Assembly (NCBI GenBank): GCA_016197405.1
Contig: JACPVR010000024.1
Coordinates: 186,001-250,000 of the forward strand
DNA: 64,000 nt
Origin: Mycobacterium sp.
Lineage (GTDB): Bacteria > Actinomycetota > Actinomycetes > Mycobacteriales > Mycobacteriaceae
Direction of reading: 5' to 3'
Each line of letters starts with the position of its first letter. Position 1 is the first letter of the stretch. Both the position numbers and the translations under genes were made by a program. Positions 33,413-42,153 of the stretch are shown here, piece after piece. The notes beneath the pieces are model-generated. The model saw only the letters and a list, made by a program, of their open reading frames with translations, made no database searches and was not told the origin of the DNA.

Positions 33413-36235
33413 GTGAACAGGAGTACGGCCATCGCGAGACGGACGCGCCCGCATGCGGCGCTGTGCGTCCTGCTCCCACTCCTTGCCGTCGTGCTGGTGC
33501 TCATGATCGGCACCTCCGACGTCCCGACATTCGTCCGCGCCGACGCCGCGCCGGCGCAGATCGAACTGGCGCAGGGCTGGAAGCTGGCCTCGGCACGTGA
33601 CGTGCCCGCGGGCGGCGCGGCGATCTCGGCGCCGGACTTCGACACCGACGGCTGGCATGCGATCCGGCAGATGCCCGCCACGGTGCTCGAAGCGCTGCAG
33701 GACGACGGCACCTATCCCGACCTGTACTACAGCACCAATCTGCGCGACAACGTGCCGCAGGATCTGTATCGCCAGGACTGGTGGTACCGAACCACTTTCG
33801 ACGCCCCGGCCGGCCACAGCAGATACGCGCTGCAGTTCCCCGGTATCAACTACCGCGCCGAGATCTGGCTCAACGGCCGGCGGATCGCCGACAGCACACA
33901 GATCGTCGGGATGTACACCGCCCACGACCTCGACGTCACCCGCTGGATCCGGCCCGGCGCACCCAACACGCTGGCCGTCAAGGTCACCCCCGAACAGTCG
34001 CTGCAGGATGTCGACGGTGTCGAGCTCGCGGACAGTTGGTGGGACTGGATCAACTGGCGCGGCATCGGGTACCGGGGCACCGACGCCGACGATATCGGCA
34101 CCTCGTTCGTGCCCGATCGCAACGCGGGGATCTGGAAACCGGTGACGCTGAAGGTCTCGGGTGCGGTGGCGCTGGGGCCGGCACTGGTCAACACCGAACT
34201 ACCGCTGCCCCGAACCGATTCGGCGCGGCTGACCATTTACGCCGACGCGCGCAACGACAGCCTCCGCACCGTTCGCGGGGTGTTGCGGGCCACCATCAGC
34301 CGCGCCGGTAAACCCGATATCGACCTCGAGCAGCCCGTCACGTTGCGCCCCGGCGAGGACCGTCAGGTGCAGTTCGACCCGGCGGCGTTCCCGGCGCTGC
34401 AGGTCGACCACCCGGACCTGTGGTGGCCCTACACCATGGGCAAACCCGACCTCTACGACCTGCATCTGGAGTTCCGTCAGTACGGCCGCGTCGTCGACAG
34501 CGCCTCGCAGCGCTTCGGTATCCGCACCGTCACCCAGCACCGGGACGACGACACCTCTTTTCCCGAGCTCGGCACGGGCGGCAACTTCTACCTGCAGGTC
34601 AACGGTCGCGACTTCCTGGTCCGTGGCGCCACCTACACACCGGACCTGCTGTTCAAATACGACCCGGACCGCGAGACCGCGATCCTGCACTACGTCAAAG
34701 ACCTGGGCCTCAACATGATCCGGCTGGAGGGCAAGTTCCCCGGCGATCACCTGATCGAAACGGCCGACGAACTCGGCATCCCGGTCATGTACGGATGGAT
34801 GTGCTGCAACCAGTGGGAGAAATGGGCCCAGTGGGATACCGAGGACCGCCAGGTCGCCCAGGACAGCATGCGATCGCAGATCGAGGCGTTGCGGTCGCAT
34901 GCGGCGGCGTTCCTGTGGGCCAACGGCAGCGACGGACGCCCACCACCAGAGGTGCGCGGCTGGTACCACGACATCCTCGACGAATTGCATTGGCAGAACG
35001 CAACCGTCGACACCGTCTCGTCGATCAACCGCGACGCCGACGGCCAGATCGCCTGGGACGGTATCCAGATGGCGGGGCCCTACAGCTGGCGACCGCCCAG
35101 CTACTGGTTCGACGGCCGCTACGCCGCAACCCGCGGATCGACCGCCGAGCAGGGCGACAACGAGCACATCCCGCCATTTGCCAGCCTGACGAAGTTCATC
35201 CCGCCCGACAAGCTGTGGCCGATCAACGACGACTGGTATTTCCACGCCGGTTCCGACGACTCCAACTCGCAGCTCGACAGCATCCGGACCGCGGTGATGC
35301 GGCGCTACGGTTCCTCCCGCAGCGCCGAGGAGTTCGCCCGCAAAGCCCAACTGGCGCACTATGAATCGACCCGCGCCCAGTTCGAGGCGTTCGCCGCCGG
35401 GGGCTGGGACACCCACAAGATGACGATCTACTGGATGCTCAACAGCCACTGGCCGTCATTCTTCGGCAACCTCTTCGACTACTACCTGCGCCCCGGCGGC
35501 TCCTACTTCGGCGCGAAAAAGGGACTGCAGCCGCTGTCGGTGGTGTTCGACTCCTACGCCACCGGCGACCACAACACCGCCAAGGTCACCGTCGTCAACC
35601 AGACACCGGACGAGGCGCGAAACCTGCGGGTGCGGGTCCGGGTCTACGACCTGTCGGGCCGCCTCGTCGACGACCGCGGCGCCGACGGTATCGACGTCGC
35701 CGCGAACGCGACGGCACCGGCGCTGACGCTGCCGAGGCTGGCGCCGGCCTCACGGGTCTTCTTCGTGCGCGCCGAGCTGCTCGACGCCGACAAGGTGGTC
35801 GCCGAGAACGTGTACTGGCAGTCCCAGCAGCGCGATGATGTCGGCGACCCGCGCAATGACACCGCGTTCGCACTCAAGCAGGCCAGCTGGGCCGATATGA
35901 CGCCGCTGAACTCGATGCCCCGCACCCCGCTCGACGTCACCGCGGCCCGCACCGCCGGTACCGACGGGCGCGGTGTCACGGTGCGACTGACCAACAACTC
36001 GCGCACCATCGCGTTCTTCGAACGCGCGGAAGTGCGCTCCACTCGCGACGGCGACGAGATCCTGCCCATCGAGTACAGCGACAACTATGTGACGGTCTTC
36101 CCCGGGGAGTCGGTCGAGCTGAACGCGCTGCCGCCGGCCACCGGCACCGGTCCGCCGGTGGACGCCAACTGGGTGCATGTCGAGGGTTACAACACCCCCG
36201 CGGTGACAGTTCCGGTTGCCGACGCATTCCGCTGA
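33413..36235 (+). CDS. Glycoside hydrolase family 2, exo-beta-glucosaminidase-like
   Basis: A 940-residue enzyme. Residues of about 12-33 form a membrane anchor or uncleaved signal, placing it outside the membrane. A GH2 sugar-binding jelly roll follows (WYRTTFDAPAG, INYRAEIWLNGRRI), then immunoglobulin-like domains, a TIM barrel (about 385-640) and C-terminal beta domains. The likely acid/base is Asp507 in ANGSDGRP and the nucleophile Glu579 in STAEQGDNE. Their spacing of 72 equals the Asp469/Glu541 pair I recall for CsxA exo-beta-D-glucosaminidase; other GH2 enzymes have Asn-Glu. Natural substrate unknown; a GTG start is used. Confidence 0.88.
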   Translation: MNRSTAIARRTRPHAALCVLLPLLAVVLVLMIGTSDVPTFVRADAAPAQIELAQGWKLASARDVPAGGAAISAPDFDTDGWHAIRQMPATVLEALQDDGTYPDLYYSTNLRDNVPQDLYRQDWWYRTTFDAPAGHSRYALQFPGINYRAEIWLNGRRIADSTQIVGMYTAHDLDVTRWIRPGAPNTLAVKVTPEQSLQDVDGVELADSWWDWINWRGIGYRGTDADDIGTSFVPDRNAGIWKPVTLKVSGAVALGPALVNTELPLPRTDSARLTIYADARNDSLRTVRGVLRATISRAGKPDIDLEQPVTLRPGEDRQVQFDPAAFPALQVDHPDLWWPYTMGKPDLYDLHLEFRQYGRVVDSASQRFGIRTVTQHRDDDTSFPELGTGGNFYLQVNGRDFLVRGATYTPDLLFKYDPDRETAILHYVKDLGLNMIRLEGKFPGDHLIETADELGIPVMYGWMCCNQWEKWAQWDTEDRQVAQDSMRSQIEALRSHAAAFLWANGSDGRPPPEVRGWYHDILDELHWQNATVDTVSSINRDADGQIAWDGIQMAGPYSWRPPSYWFDGRYAATRGSTAEQGDNEHIPPFASLTKFIPPDKLWPINDDWYFHAGSDDSNSQLDSIRTAVMRRYGSSRSAEEFARKAQLAHYESTRAQFEAFAAGGWDTHKMTIYWMLNSHWPSFFGNLFDYYLRPGGSYFGAKKGLQPLSVVFDSYATGDHNTAKVTVVNQTPDEARNLRVRVRVYDLSGRLVDDRGADGIDVAANATAPALTLPRLAPASRVFFVRAELLDADKVVAENVYWQSQQRDDVGDPRNDTAFALKQASWADMTPLNSMPRTPLDVTAARTAGTDGRGVTVRLTNNSRTIAFFERAEVRSTRDGDEILPIEYSDNYVTVFPGESVELNALPPATGTGPPVDANWVHVEGYNTPAVTVPVADAFR

Positions 36236-36268
36236 CTCAGCGGTCGCGGACTGTTCTAGGCTTTAGCC

Positions 36269-36934
36269 ATGCCCGACCAAGACATCGCCGCATCGCGCCG
36301 CGAGATCACCGACGTTCTGCTCACCGCACTCGATCGCCGCCACGAGGTCCTCGACGCCATCGTGGAAGCCGACGACCGACCAGCTGCCCTGGGCAAGATC
36401 GCCGACCTGCTCGGCACATCGCAGCGGTGCGCCGAGGCCGTCATCGGGCTGTCCTTCGACCAGCTCACCAAACAGTCGCGCCGGGCGATCGCCAAGGAAC
36501 TGGAAGATCTCAACAGCCAGCTCAGCTTCACCGCCTCCGAACGGCCCGCCAGCCTCGGCGACAGCCTGACGTTGCGCCCCTTCGCCGGTGAGACCGATCG
36601 CGACATCTTCGCCGCGCGCACCGAGGATGTGCACGCCGCCGGCGACGGCTCGGGGGCGCCCGCCCGGACATTGGAAGAGGAGATCGGCTCGGCGATCGAC
36701 CGGGTGAACGCCGACGAGGCCGCCTGGTTCGTGGCGCTGGAGGGATCCGACAAGGTCGGCATGGTGTTCGGCGAGCTGGCCGGCGGTGAGGTCAACGTCC
36801 GCGTCTGGATCCACCCCGACTACCGCAAGCGCGGGTACGGCACCGCGGCGCTGCGCCGCAGCCGCTCGGAGATGGCCGCCTACTTCCCGGCCGTGCCCAT
36901 GGTGGTACGCGCACCCGGCGTCACACCCCGCTGA
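36269..36934 (+). CDS. GyrA-tower-like helical segment fused to GNAT domain
   Basis: A 221-residue protein. Residues of about 9-82 (REITDVLLTALDRRHEVLDAI ... AVIGLSFDQLTKQSRRAIAKELEDL) look like the helical coiled region that follows the tower in DNA gyrase subunit A. Residues of about 97-221 are a GNAT acetyltransferase-like domain with the acetyl-CoA-binding loop in HPDYRKRGYGTAALRRS. The substrate is unknown. The cinA GTG follows after 4 bases, so they are cotranscribed. The gyrase resemblance is read from sequence and was not tested. Confidence 0.75.
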   Translation: MPDQDIAASRREITDVLLTALDRRHEVLDAIVEADDRPAALGKIADLLGTSQRCAEAVIGLSFDQLTKQSRRAIAKELEDLNSQLSFTASERPASLGDSLTLRPFAGETDRDIFAARTEDVHAAGDGSGAPARTLEEEIGSAIDRVNADEAAWFVALEGSDKVGMVFGELAGGEVNVRVWIHPDYRKRGYGTAALRRSRSEMAAYFPAVPMVVRAPGVTPR

Positions 36935-36938
36935 CCGG

Positions 36939-38213
36939 GTGAGCGCACGCGCCGGCATCGTCGTCACCGGCACCGAGGTTCTGACCGGGCGGGTCGCCGA
37001 CCGCAACGGCCCGTTCCTGGCCGATCGACTGCTGGAGCTCGGCGTCGAACTGGCGCACATCACCATCTGCGGTGACCGCCCCGGCGATATCGAGGCGCAG
37101 CTGCGGTTCATGGCCGATGCCGGTGTCGATCTGATCGTCACCAGCGGCGGCCTCGGACCGACCGCCGACGATATGACGGTGGCGACGGTGGCGCGGTTCT
37201 GCGGCCGTGAACTGGTCCTCGACAAAGCGTTGGAAGCCAAGATCGCCGAGATCCTGCGCACGCTGATGGGCCGGTCCGCGGATCGCGATTTCGAGTCGGT
37301 GCTGGCCGCCAACCGCAAGCAGGCGATGGTGCCTGAGGGCGCGGTGATCCTGGACCCGGTCGGGACGGCACCCGGTGTGGTCGTCGTCGGCACGCCGACG
37401 GTGCTGGTGCTGCCCGGGCCGCCGCGCGAACTACAACCGATGTGGCGCACCGCGGCGCAGCTGCCCGCCGTGCTCGATGCCGTCGCGGGGCGGACCGACT
37501 ACCGGCAGGACATCGTCCGGATGTTCGGGTTGCCGGAGTCCGCACTGGCCGAGACGTTGCGTCGCGCTGCCGACGAGATCGCCGATTTCGACCGGCTGGA
37601 GATCACCACCTGCCTGCGGCGCGGCGAGCTGGAGATCGTGACGCGCTACGAACCGCAGGCCCAGCAGGCCTACGCGCAGTTGGTGGACGTGCTGCGCAGA
37701 CAACATCGCTCCGAGGTCTTCTCGATCGACGGGTCGCTGGTCGACGATCAGGTCGCCGGCTTGCTGGCCGGACGCCGCATCGCGACCGCGGAGTCGTGCA
37801 CCGGTGGCCTGCTGGCGGCACGCCTGACCGAACGTCCCGGCTCGTCGGCATATGTCACCGGCGGGGTCACGGCGTACGCCAACGAAGCGAAAACCGAACT
37901 GCTGGAAGTGGATCCGGCCCTGATCGAACAGCACGGCGCGGTCTCCGAACCCGTCGCCGAGGCGATGGCAGCGGGTGCGCTGCGCCGTTTCGGCGCCGAC
38001 ACCGCGGTTGCCATAACCGGTATCGCCGGACCGGGCGGCGGGACCGCGGACAAACCGGTCGGCACGGTGTGCTTCACCGTGGCACTGGCCGGCGGTGCGG
38101 TGACGACCCGGACGCTGCTGCTGCCGGGTGGTCGCGCCGATATCCGTGACCGCGCCACCACGGTGGCGATGCACCTGCTGCGCCGGGCCCTGGACACCGA
38201 CGGCCCGCGCTAG
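36939..38213 (+). CDS. cinA: CinA-like protein (competence/damage-inducible; NMN deamidase domain)
   Basis: A 424-residue two-domain protein. The N-terminal COG1058 domain (about 1-170, molybdopterin-binding fold, VTSGGLGPTADDMTVATVA) acts as an ADP-ribose pyrophosphatase in homologues. The C-terminal PncC-like domain (about 265-415) has ATAESCTGGLLAARLTERPGSS-type signature and AITGIAGPGGGTADKPVGTV, the nicotinamide-mononucleotide amidohydrolase. It therefore belongs to pyridine nucleotide repair/recycling. The GTG start gives a length near that of M. tuberculosis Rv1901 (430). Ends overlap by 4 bases with the convergent hydrolase. Confidence 0.93.
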   Translation: MSARAGIVVTGTEVLTGRVADRNGPFLADRLLELGVELAHITICGDRPGDIEAQLRFMADAGVDLIVTSGGLGPTADDMTVATVARFCGRELVLDKALEAKIAEILRTLMGRSADRDFESVLAANRKQAMVPEGAVILDPVGTAPGVVVVGTPTVLVLPGPPRELQPMWRTAAQLPAVLDAVAGRTDYRQDIVRMFGLPESALAETLRRAADEIADFDRLEITTCLRRGELEIVTRYEPQAQQAYAQLVDVLRRQHRSEVFSIDGSLVDDQVAGLLAGRRIATAESCTGGLLAARLTERPGSSAYVTGGVTAYANEAKTELLEVDPALIEQHGAVSEPVAEAMAAGALRRFGADTAVAITGIAGPGGGTADKPVGTVCFTVALAGGAVTTRTLLLPGGRADIRDRATTVAMHLLRRALDTDGPR

Positions 38214-39133
38214 ACCTCGACGGTGCGTTCCTCGCGGTCCCAGGCCGCCAGCAGCGTACCCAGGATCTCCTCGGCCCGGCCCAGACCGGCCAGGTGGCTT
38301 TCGCCGGGAATCGAGTAGAGCCGCGCGTCGGGCAGCAACGAGACGACATGCTCACCGTGTGCGAACGGCACGATGTGGTCCTTGTCGCCGTGCCACCAGT
38401 GCACCGGCACCTTGACCTCGTCGAGCCGGAAACCCCACGGACGGGCAAAGGCCACGATATCGGCGAACGGTGCCGCCATCTGTTTGCGTGAGCCGTTGAG
38501 CAGGTCGTCGAGGAACATCGCGCCGAACTCGGGGCGCAGCAACAACCGGCGATCGCCCTCCGGCGAGATCGCGGCGTAGAGCTGCAGCGCGGTGTTGGCG
38601 ACGGGTTTGACGAACCGCACCAGGGTGACCGCGGCCAACCGGACCGGTAGGCCGGCGACTTCGAGGACCGGGGCCACCATCGAACCCAATCCCATCAGCC
38701 CGCCGCTGATGGCTTCGGGTCCCACCGTCGGCGCGACGCCACCGAGCACACCGGCGACGACGACGCGATCGGGCATGGCGGCCGCGCAGCCCAGGGTGTA
38801 CGGCCCGCCGCCGGACAGCCCGACGACGGCCATCTTGTCGATGCCGAGCACGTCGGCGATGGTGCGCAGATCATGGGCGAACTCACCGACCGAGCCGTAC
38901 TGGAAGGGTGTCGACGATCCGATGCCGGGCCGGTCGACACCGATGAGCCGGACGTGGTTCTGCTCGGCGAACAGTCGGGCCTCGGTCGGAATCTGGCGGC
39001 GCGCCCCCGGGGTGCCGTGCAGCCAGAAGATGGCCCGGCCGCGCGGATCGCCGAACTCGGCAAATCCGATCTGCCGGTCGTCGCCGACGGCGATGTTGCC
39101 CTCCAGTTTGGGGCGTTCGATCCTGTGCGCCAT
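38210..39133 (-). CDS. Alpha/beta hydrolase
   Basis: A 307-residue serine hydrolase. The oxyanion region is IFWLHGTPGARRQ, the nucleophile Ser107 is in VVGLSGGGPYTLG, the acid is probably the Asp in WHGDKDHIVPF, and the His is in PGESHLAGLG. A substrate cannot be named. ATG 39133 was chosen; a GTG eight codons upstream (39157) preceded by no better ribosome site is the alternative. In M. tuberculosis the place next to cinA is taken by LipJ, a hydrolase fused to a cyclase; no cyclase domain is present here. Confidence 0.86.
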   Translation of the reverse strand: MAHRIERPKLEGNIAVGDDRQIGFAEFGDPRGRAIFWLHGTPGARRQIPTEARLFAEQNHVRLIGVDRPGIGSSTPFQYGSVGEFAHDLRTIADVLGIDKMAVVGLSGGGPYTLGCAAAMPDRVVVAGVLGGVAPTVGPEAISGGLMGLGSMVAPVLEVAGLPVRLAAVTLVRFVKPVANTALQLYAAISPEGDRRLLLRPEFGAMFLDDLLNGSRKQMAAPFADIVAFARPWGFRLDEVKVPVHWWHGDKDHIVPFAHGEHVVSLLPDARLYSIPGESHLAGLGRAEEILGTLLAAWDREERTVEV

Positions 39134-39177
39134 GTCGGCGAGTCTCTCACGTCGCACCGGCGACGCCGATCACATCG

Positions 39178-39933
39178 TCAGAGTTGGGCGGCGGAGGTCA
39201 CCACGGTGAGGTCGTTGCCGTCGCGTTCGATGCGCAACCCGGCCCGGCGCGCGATGGCGGCCACCGCGACGGCGTCGTTCGGGTCGGCCCGACTGCTCGC
39301 CAGCACCCTGGCCAGCCTGCCTTTGTGCGCCTTGTTGAAATGGCTCACCACCGTGCGCTTTCCGTCCGCACTCTCGGAGAGCACCTCGACGTGCACCGCA
39401 CCGGGCAGCCGGGCCAGTGCGGCGTAGGAACCCGACCGCAGGTCGACGACCAGCTCGCGGGCGGCGATGTCGGCGAGCACGGGCTGCAGCACCGGGCGCC
39501 AGCCGGCGGCCAGTGTCGACCGGCCCGGCAGTTTCGATCCCGCCGACAACCGGTAGGCCGGGATCGGATCGTCGGCGCGCAGCAGGCCGAACAGCGCCGA
39601 CCCCACCGCGAGCCTGGCCCGGGCGCGGGTCGCGGTGGCACCGCGCAGTGAGCCGATGTCGAGGGCGTCGTAGAGCACGCCGGTGTAGCGGTCGATGGCG
39701 GGCAGTGTGGGCGCCGACAGCAGTGTGGCGTTGCGTTCGATCTCGGCGTCCTGGGCCGGCGAGATGCCCAGCGCCCGACGGCAGGCCGGCGCGTCGGCGG
39801 CCAATGCCACCAGCTCGTCCAACAGCGCCGCGCGCAGCGGATTGAGCTCGGCGAAGCCCAGCTCCGGCAGGTGCAGGGGAGCGCCGTCGCCGCCGGCGCG
39901 CTTGGTCTCGGAGGGCGGAAGCAGGACGATCAC
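39178..39933 (-). CDS. yaaA: YaaA / UPF0246 peroxide-stress protein
   Basis: A 251-residue protein of the YaaA family (DUF328). The family start IVLLPPSETKR, the central YTGVLYDALD and the C-terminal VSHFNKAHKGRLAR are all present. E. coli YaaA lowers intracellular iron toxicity during hydrogen peroxide stress and binds DNA; a helix-hairpin-helix-like fold is known. Role in mycobacteria is inferred. It stands between the hydrolase and the methyltransferase on the same strand, with about 30-45 base gaps. Confidence 0.92.
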   Translation of the reverse strand: MIVLLPPSETKRAGGDGAPLHLPELGFAELNPLRAALLDELVALAADAPACRRALGISPAQDAEIERNATLLSAPTLPAIDRYTGVLYDALDIGSLRGATATRARARLAVGSALFGLLRADDPIPAYRLSAGSKLPGRSTLAAGWRPVLQPVLADIAARELVVDLRSGSYAALARLPGAVHVEVLSESADGKRTVVSHFNKAHKGRLARVLASSRADPNDAVAVAAIARRAGLRIERDGNDLTVVTSAAQL

Positions 39934-39962
39934 GGCAGAAACGGTAGCGGGCGGGTACGCGG

Positions 39963-40571
39963 TCAGCGCCGGTGGACCGACACCGCGTAGTCACCCCCGG
40001 TGAACGGCGCCCGCTCCCAGGTGGCCCAGCGGTCGAGCAGGGTCAGACCGGCCGCGGCGGCGAACCGGTCGTAGTCGGCGAGCGCGAGCCGGTCGGAGCG
40101 GATGGCGAAACCGGCCACCAGCAGCCCACCGGGTACCAACCGCGCGCCGAGCGCGTCGACGACCTGCGCCTCGGTGCCCGGGGTCAGGAAGATCATGACG
40201 TTTCCGGGCAGCGCGACGAGGTCGAAAGTGGCATCCGAGACACCGGGCACCGCTGCCAGGTCGGCCAGGTCGGCGTGCACCCAGGCCAGTTCCGGGGCCT
40301 TCGCGCGGGCACCGGCCAGCATCGCCTCGTCGGCGTCGACACCGGTGACGGTGAAGCCGCGGCGGGCCAATTCGATGGCCACCCGGCCAGTCCCGCAGCC
40401 GGCGTCGAGCACCCGATCGCCGCCGTGCTCACGGAGCAACGCGGTGAGCAGGTCGGCTTCGCCGTGGATGTTGCCGCCGCGGGCGGCCAGTGCCCGCCAG
40501 CGCCGGTCATAGTCGTCGCCTCGGGGTGCGTCGGTGTCCTGCCAGCGGGTACTCACGGCCTCATTGTCCAT
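39963..40571 (-). CDS. Class I SAM-dependent methyltransferase
   Basis: A 202-residue Rossmann-fold methyltransferase. Motif I is VLDAGCGTGRVAIELARRG, motif II region VTGVDADEAMLAGAR, and motif III-like LVPGGLLVAGF follows. The substrate is unknown. ATG 40571 lies 11 bases inside the upstream phosphodiesterase-like gene, so the two are coupled; GTG 40556 is a possible later start. It is the last gene of the signalling-operon run on this strand. Confidence 0.86.
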   Translation of the reverse strand: MDNEAVSTRWQDTDAPRGDDYDRRWRALAARGGNIHGEADLLTALLREHGGDRVLDAGCGTGRVAIELARRGFTVTGVDADEAMLAGARAKAPELAWVHADLADLAAVPGVSDATFDLVALPGNVMIFLTPGTEAQVVDALGARLVPGGLLVAGFAIRSDRLALADYDRFAAAAGLTLLDRWATWERAPFTGGDYAVSVHRR

Positions 40572-41706
40572 GCGCCAACAACAGCGGTACCCGCTGTTCG
40601 GCGGTCGTCAGCGAGCCATGCTGTCCGAGCAGCGCGGACTCGATCGGCTCGGTGCGCCTGCGCACCAGCGCGCTGGTCCCGCGGGCCGCGGCGATGACGT
40701 CGCCGATGCGCGGGCGCACCTCGTCGGCGACCCGGGCACCGAACCAGCCGGCCGCGATGGCCTCGTCGCGGGTGGTCACCCAGGCCCGATCGCCGAGGGT
40801 TTCGCGCCAGGTCGCGAGCACCGCGTCCCGGGCGCCGTCGGTGCAGTAGACATGGCGCGCCCTGGCTTCCCCGCCGATCATCGCGACACCGTCGTGCAGG
40901 TCGGCGACGTCGTCGAGGTCGAGCGCGTCGCCGGGACCGACGGCGACCATGCCGTGATCGGCGACGACGGCCAGCAGCCCACCCGGCGGCAGATCTTCGG
41001 CCACTGATTGCACCAGCCGGTCGACCTGACGCAACTGCATACGCCACGGCAGCGATCCCGGACCGTACAGATGGCCCAACATGTCGAGGTCGGCGTGGTA
41101 GCCGTAGCAGAAACCGCCGCCGGCGATGGTGGTCCGCACGGTCGCGGCCAGATCGCCCAGACCGTGCACCCCGACATAGCGGCCGCCGCGCAGCACGGCC
41201 CGGGTCAGTCCGGAGTCGGCGAATTCATGACCGGACACCACGCTGACGGCGATACCGGCTGACGCGGCGCGTTCGAACGTCGTCGGCCGCGGTTGCACCC
41301 GCTCGGGTGCGACGGTGTCGCGCAGGTCCTCGCCCCACGGCTGGGGACGCCAACGCAGGGCGTTGACGAGCCCCACACCGGGCAGCCGGAAGGACATGCC
41401 GACCATGCCGTGCTCGCCTGAGCGGCATCCGGTGCCGATAGCGGCCAGGCCGGCGACGGTGGTGGCCGGAAATCCGACCTGCAGGGTGGGTCCGCGCATC
41501 GCGGCCAGCACCGGCGCGTCGGCGGCGTAGGCGTCGAGCAGTTCGGCGCCGAGGCCGTCGATCAGCAGGACACACGCGCCGCTGACATCACCGGGTAGTG
41601 CGATCGCGGGGGTGAAACCGGCCGCTCCCATGGCGGCCAGTACCGACGGGGTGACGTCGGCCAGATGCGCGAGGCCGGCATCAGGCTGCGGCAGCTGTGC
41701 GTCCAA
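40561..41706 (-). CDS. Alkaline phosphatase superfamily (nucleotide pyrophosphatase/PDE-like) protein
   Basis: A 381-residue protein of the alkaline phosphatase / phosphodiesterase superfamily. The first metal site is in VLLIDGLGAELL, the nucleophile Thr is in GFPATTVAGLAAIGTG, and later ligands are in YHADLDMLGH and VADHGMV. It cleaves a phosphodiester or pyrophosphate bond in nucleotide-like substrates; which one is unknown. No signal peptide. The gene begins directly after the response-regulator stop, so it is probably part of the same transcript. Confidence 0.85.
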   Translation of the reverse strand: MDAQLPQPDAGLAHLADVTPSVLAAMGAAGFTPAIALPGDVSGACVLLIDGLGAELLDAYAADAPVLAAMRGPTLQVGFPATTVAGLAAIGTGCRSGEHGMVGMSFRLPGVGLVNALRWRPQPWGEDLRDTVAPERVQPRPTTFERAASAGIAVSVVSGHEFADSGLTRAVLRGGRYVGVHGLGDLAATVRTTIAGGGFCYGYHADLDMLGHLYGPGSLPWRMQLRQVDRLVQSVAEDLPPGGLLAVVADHGMVAVGPGDALDLDDVADLHDGVAMIGGEARARHVYCTDGARDAVLATWRETLGDRAWVTTRDEAIAAGWFGARVADEVRPRIGDVIAAARGTSALVRRRTEPIESALLGQHGSLTTAEQRVPLLLAHGQ

Positions 41707-42153
41707 CTAGCGTTCGGTCCCCGGCAGCCGCACGACCTGCACGAAGAACTCGTCGATCTGCCGGACGGCGCTCATGAACCGGTCCAGGTCGACGGGTTTG
41801 GTGACATAGGCGTTGGCGTGCAACTTGTAGCTGCGCAGGATGTCCTCCTCGGCCGAGGAGGTGGTCAGCACGACGACCGGGATATGGCACAGGTCGGCAT
41901 CGGATTTGATCTGCTCCAACAGTTGCCTGCCGTCGTATTTCGGCAGGTTCAGGTCGAGCAGAATGAGATCGGGGCGCGGGGCGTTGCGGTACTTGCCGCG
42001 CCGGTACAGGAAGTCCAGCCCTTCCTCACCGTCGTGCGCGACATGCAGCGTGTTGGAGATCTTGTTGTGCTCGAAGGCTTCACGCGTGATGAGTTCGTCA
42101 CCCGGATCGTCCTCGACGAGCAGTACGTCGATCGCTCGACCGGTGGTTTTCAT
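41707..42153 (-). CDS. Single-domain response regulator (Rcp1-like)
   Basis: A 148-residue stand-alone receiver. The acidic pocket is EDD at 14-16, the phospho-acceptor is Asp67 in LILLDLNLP, and Lys is in YVTKPVDLD. It has no output domain and resembles Rcp1-type regulators that pair with phytochrome-type histidine kinases. Its ATG overlaps the kinase stop by 4 bases, so it is probably phosphorylated by that kinase. Confidence 0.92.
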   Translation of the reverse strand: MKTTGRAIDVLLVEDDPGDELITREAFEHNKISNTLHVAHDGEEGLDFLYRRGKYRNAPRPDLILLDLNLPKYDGRQLLEQIKSDADLCHIPVVVLTTSSAEEDILRSYKLHANAYVTKPVDLDRFMSAVRQIDEFFVQVVRLPGTER

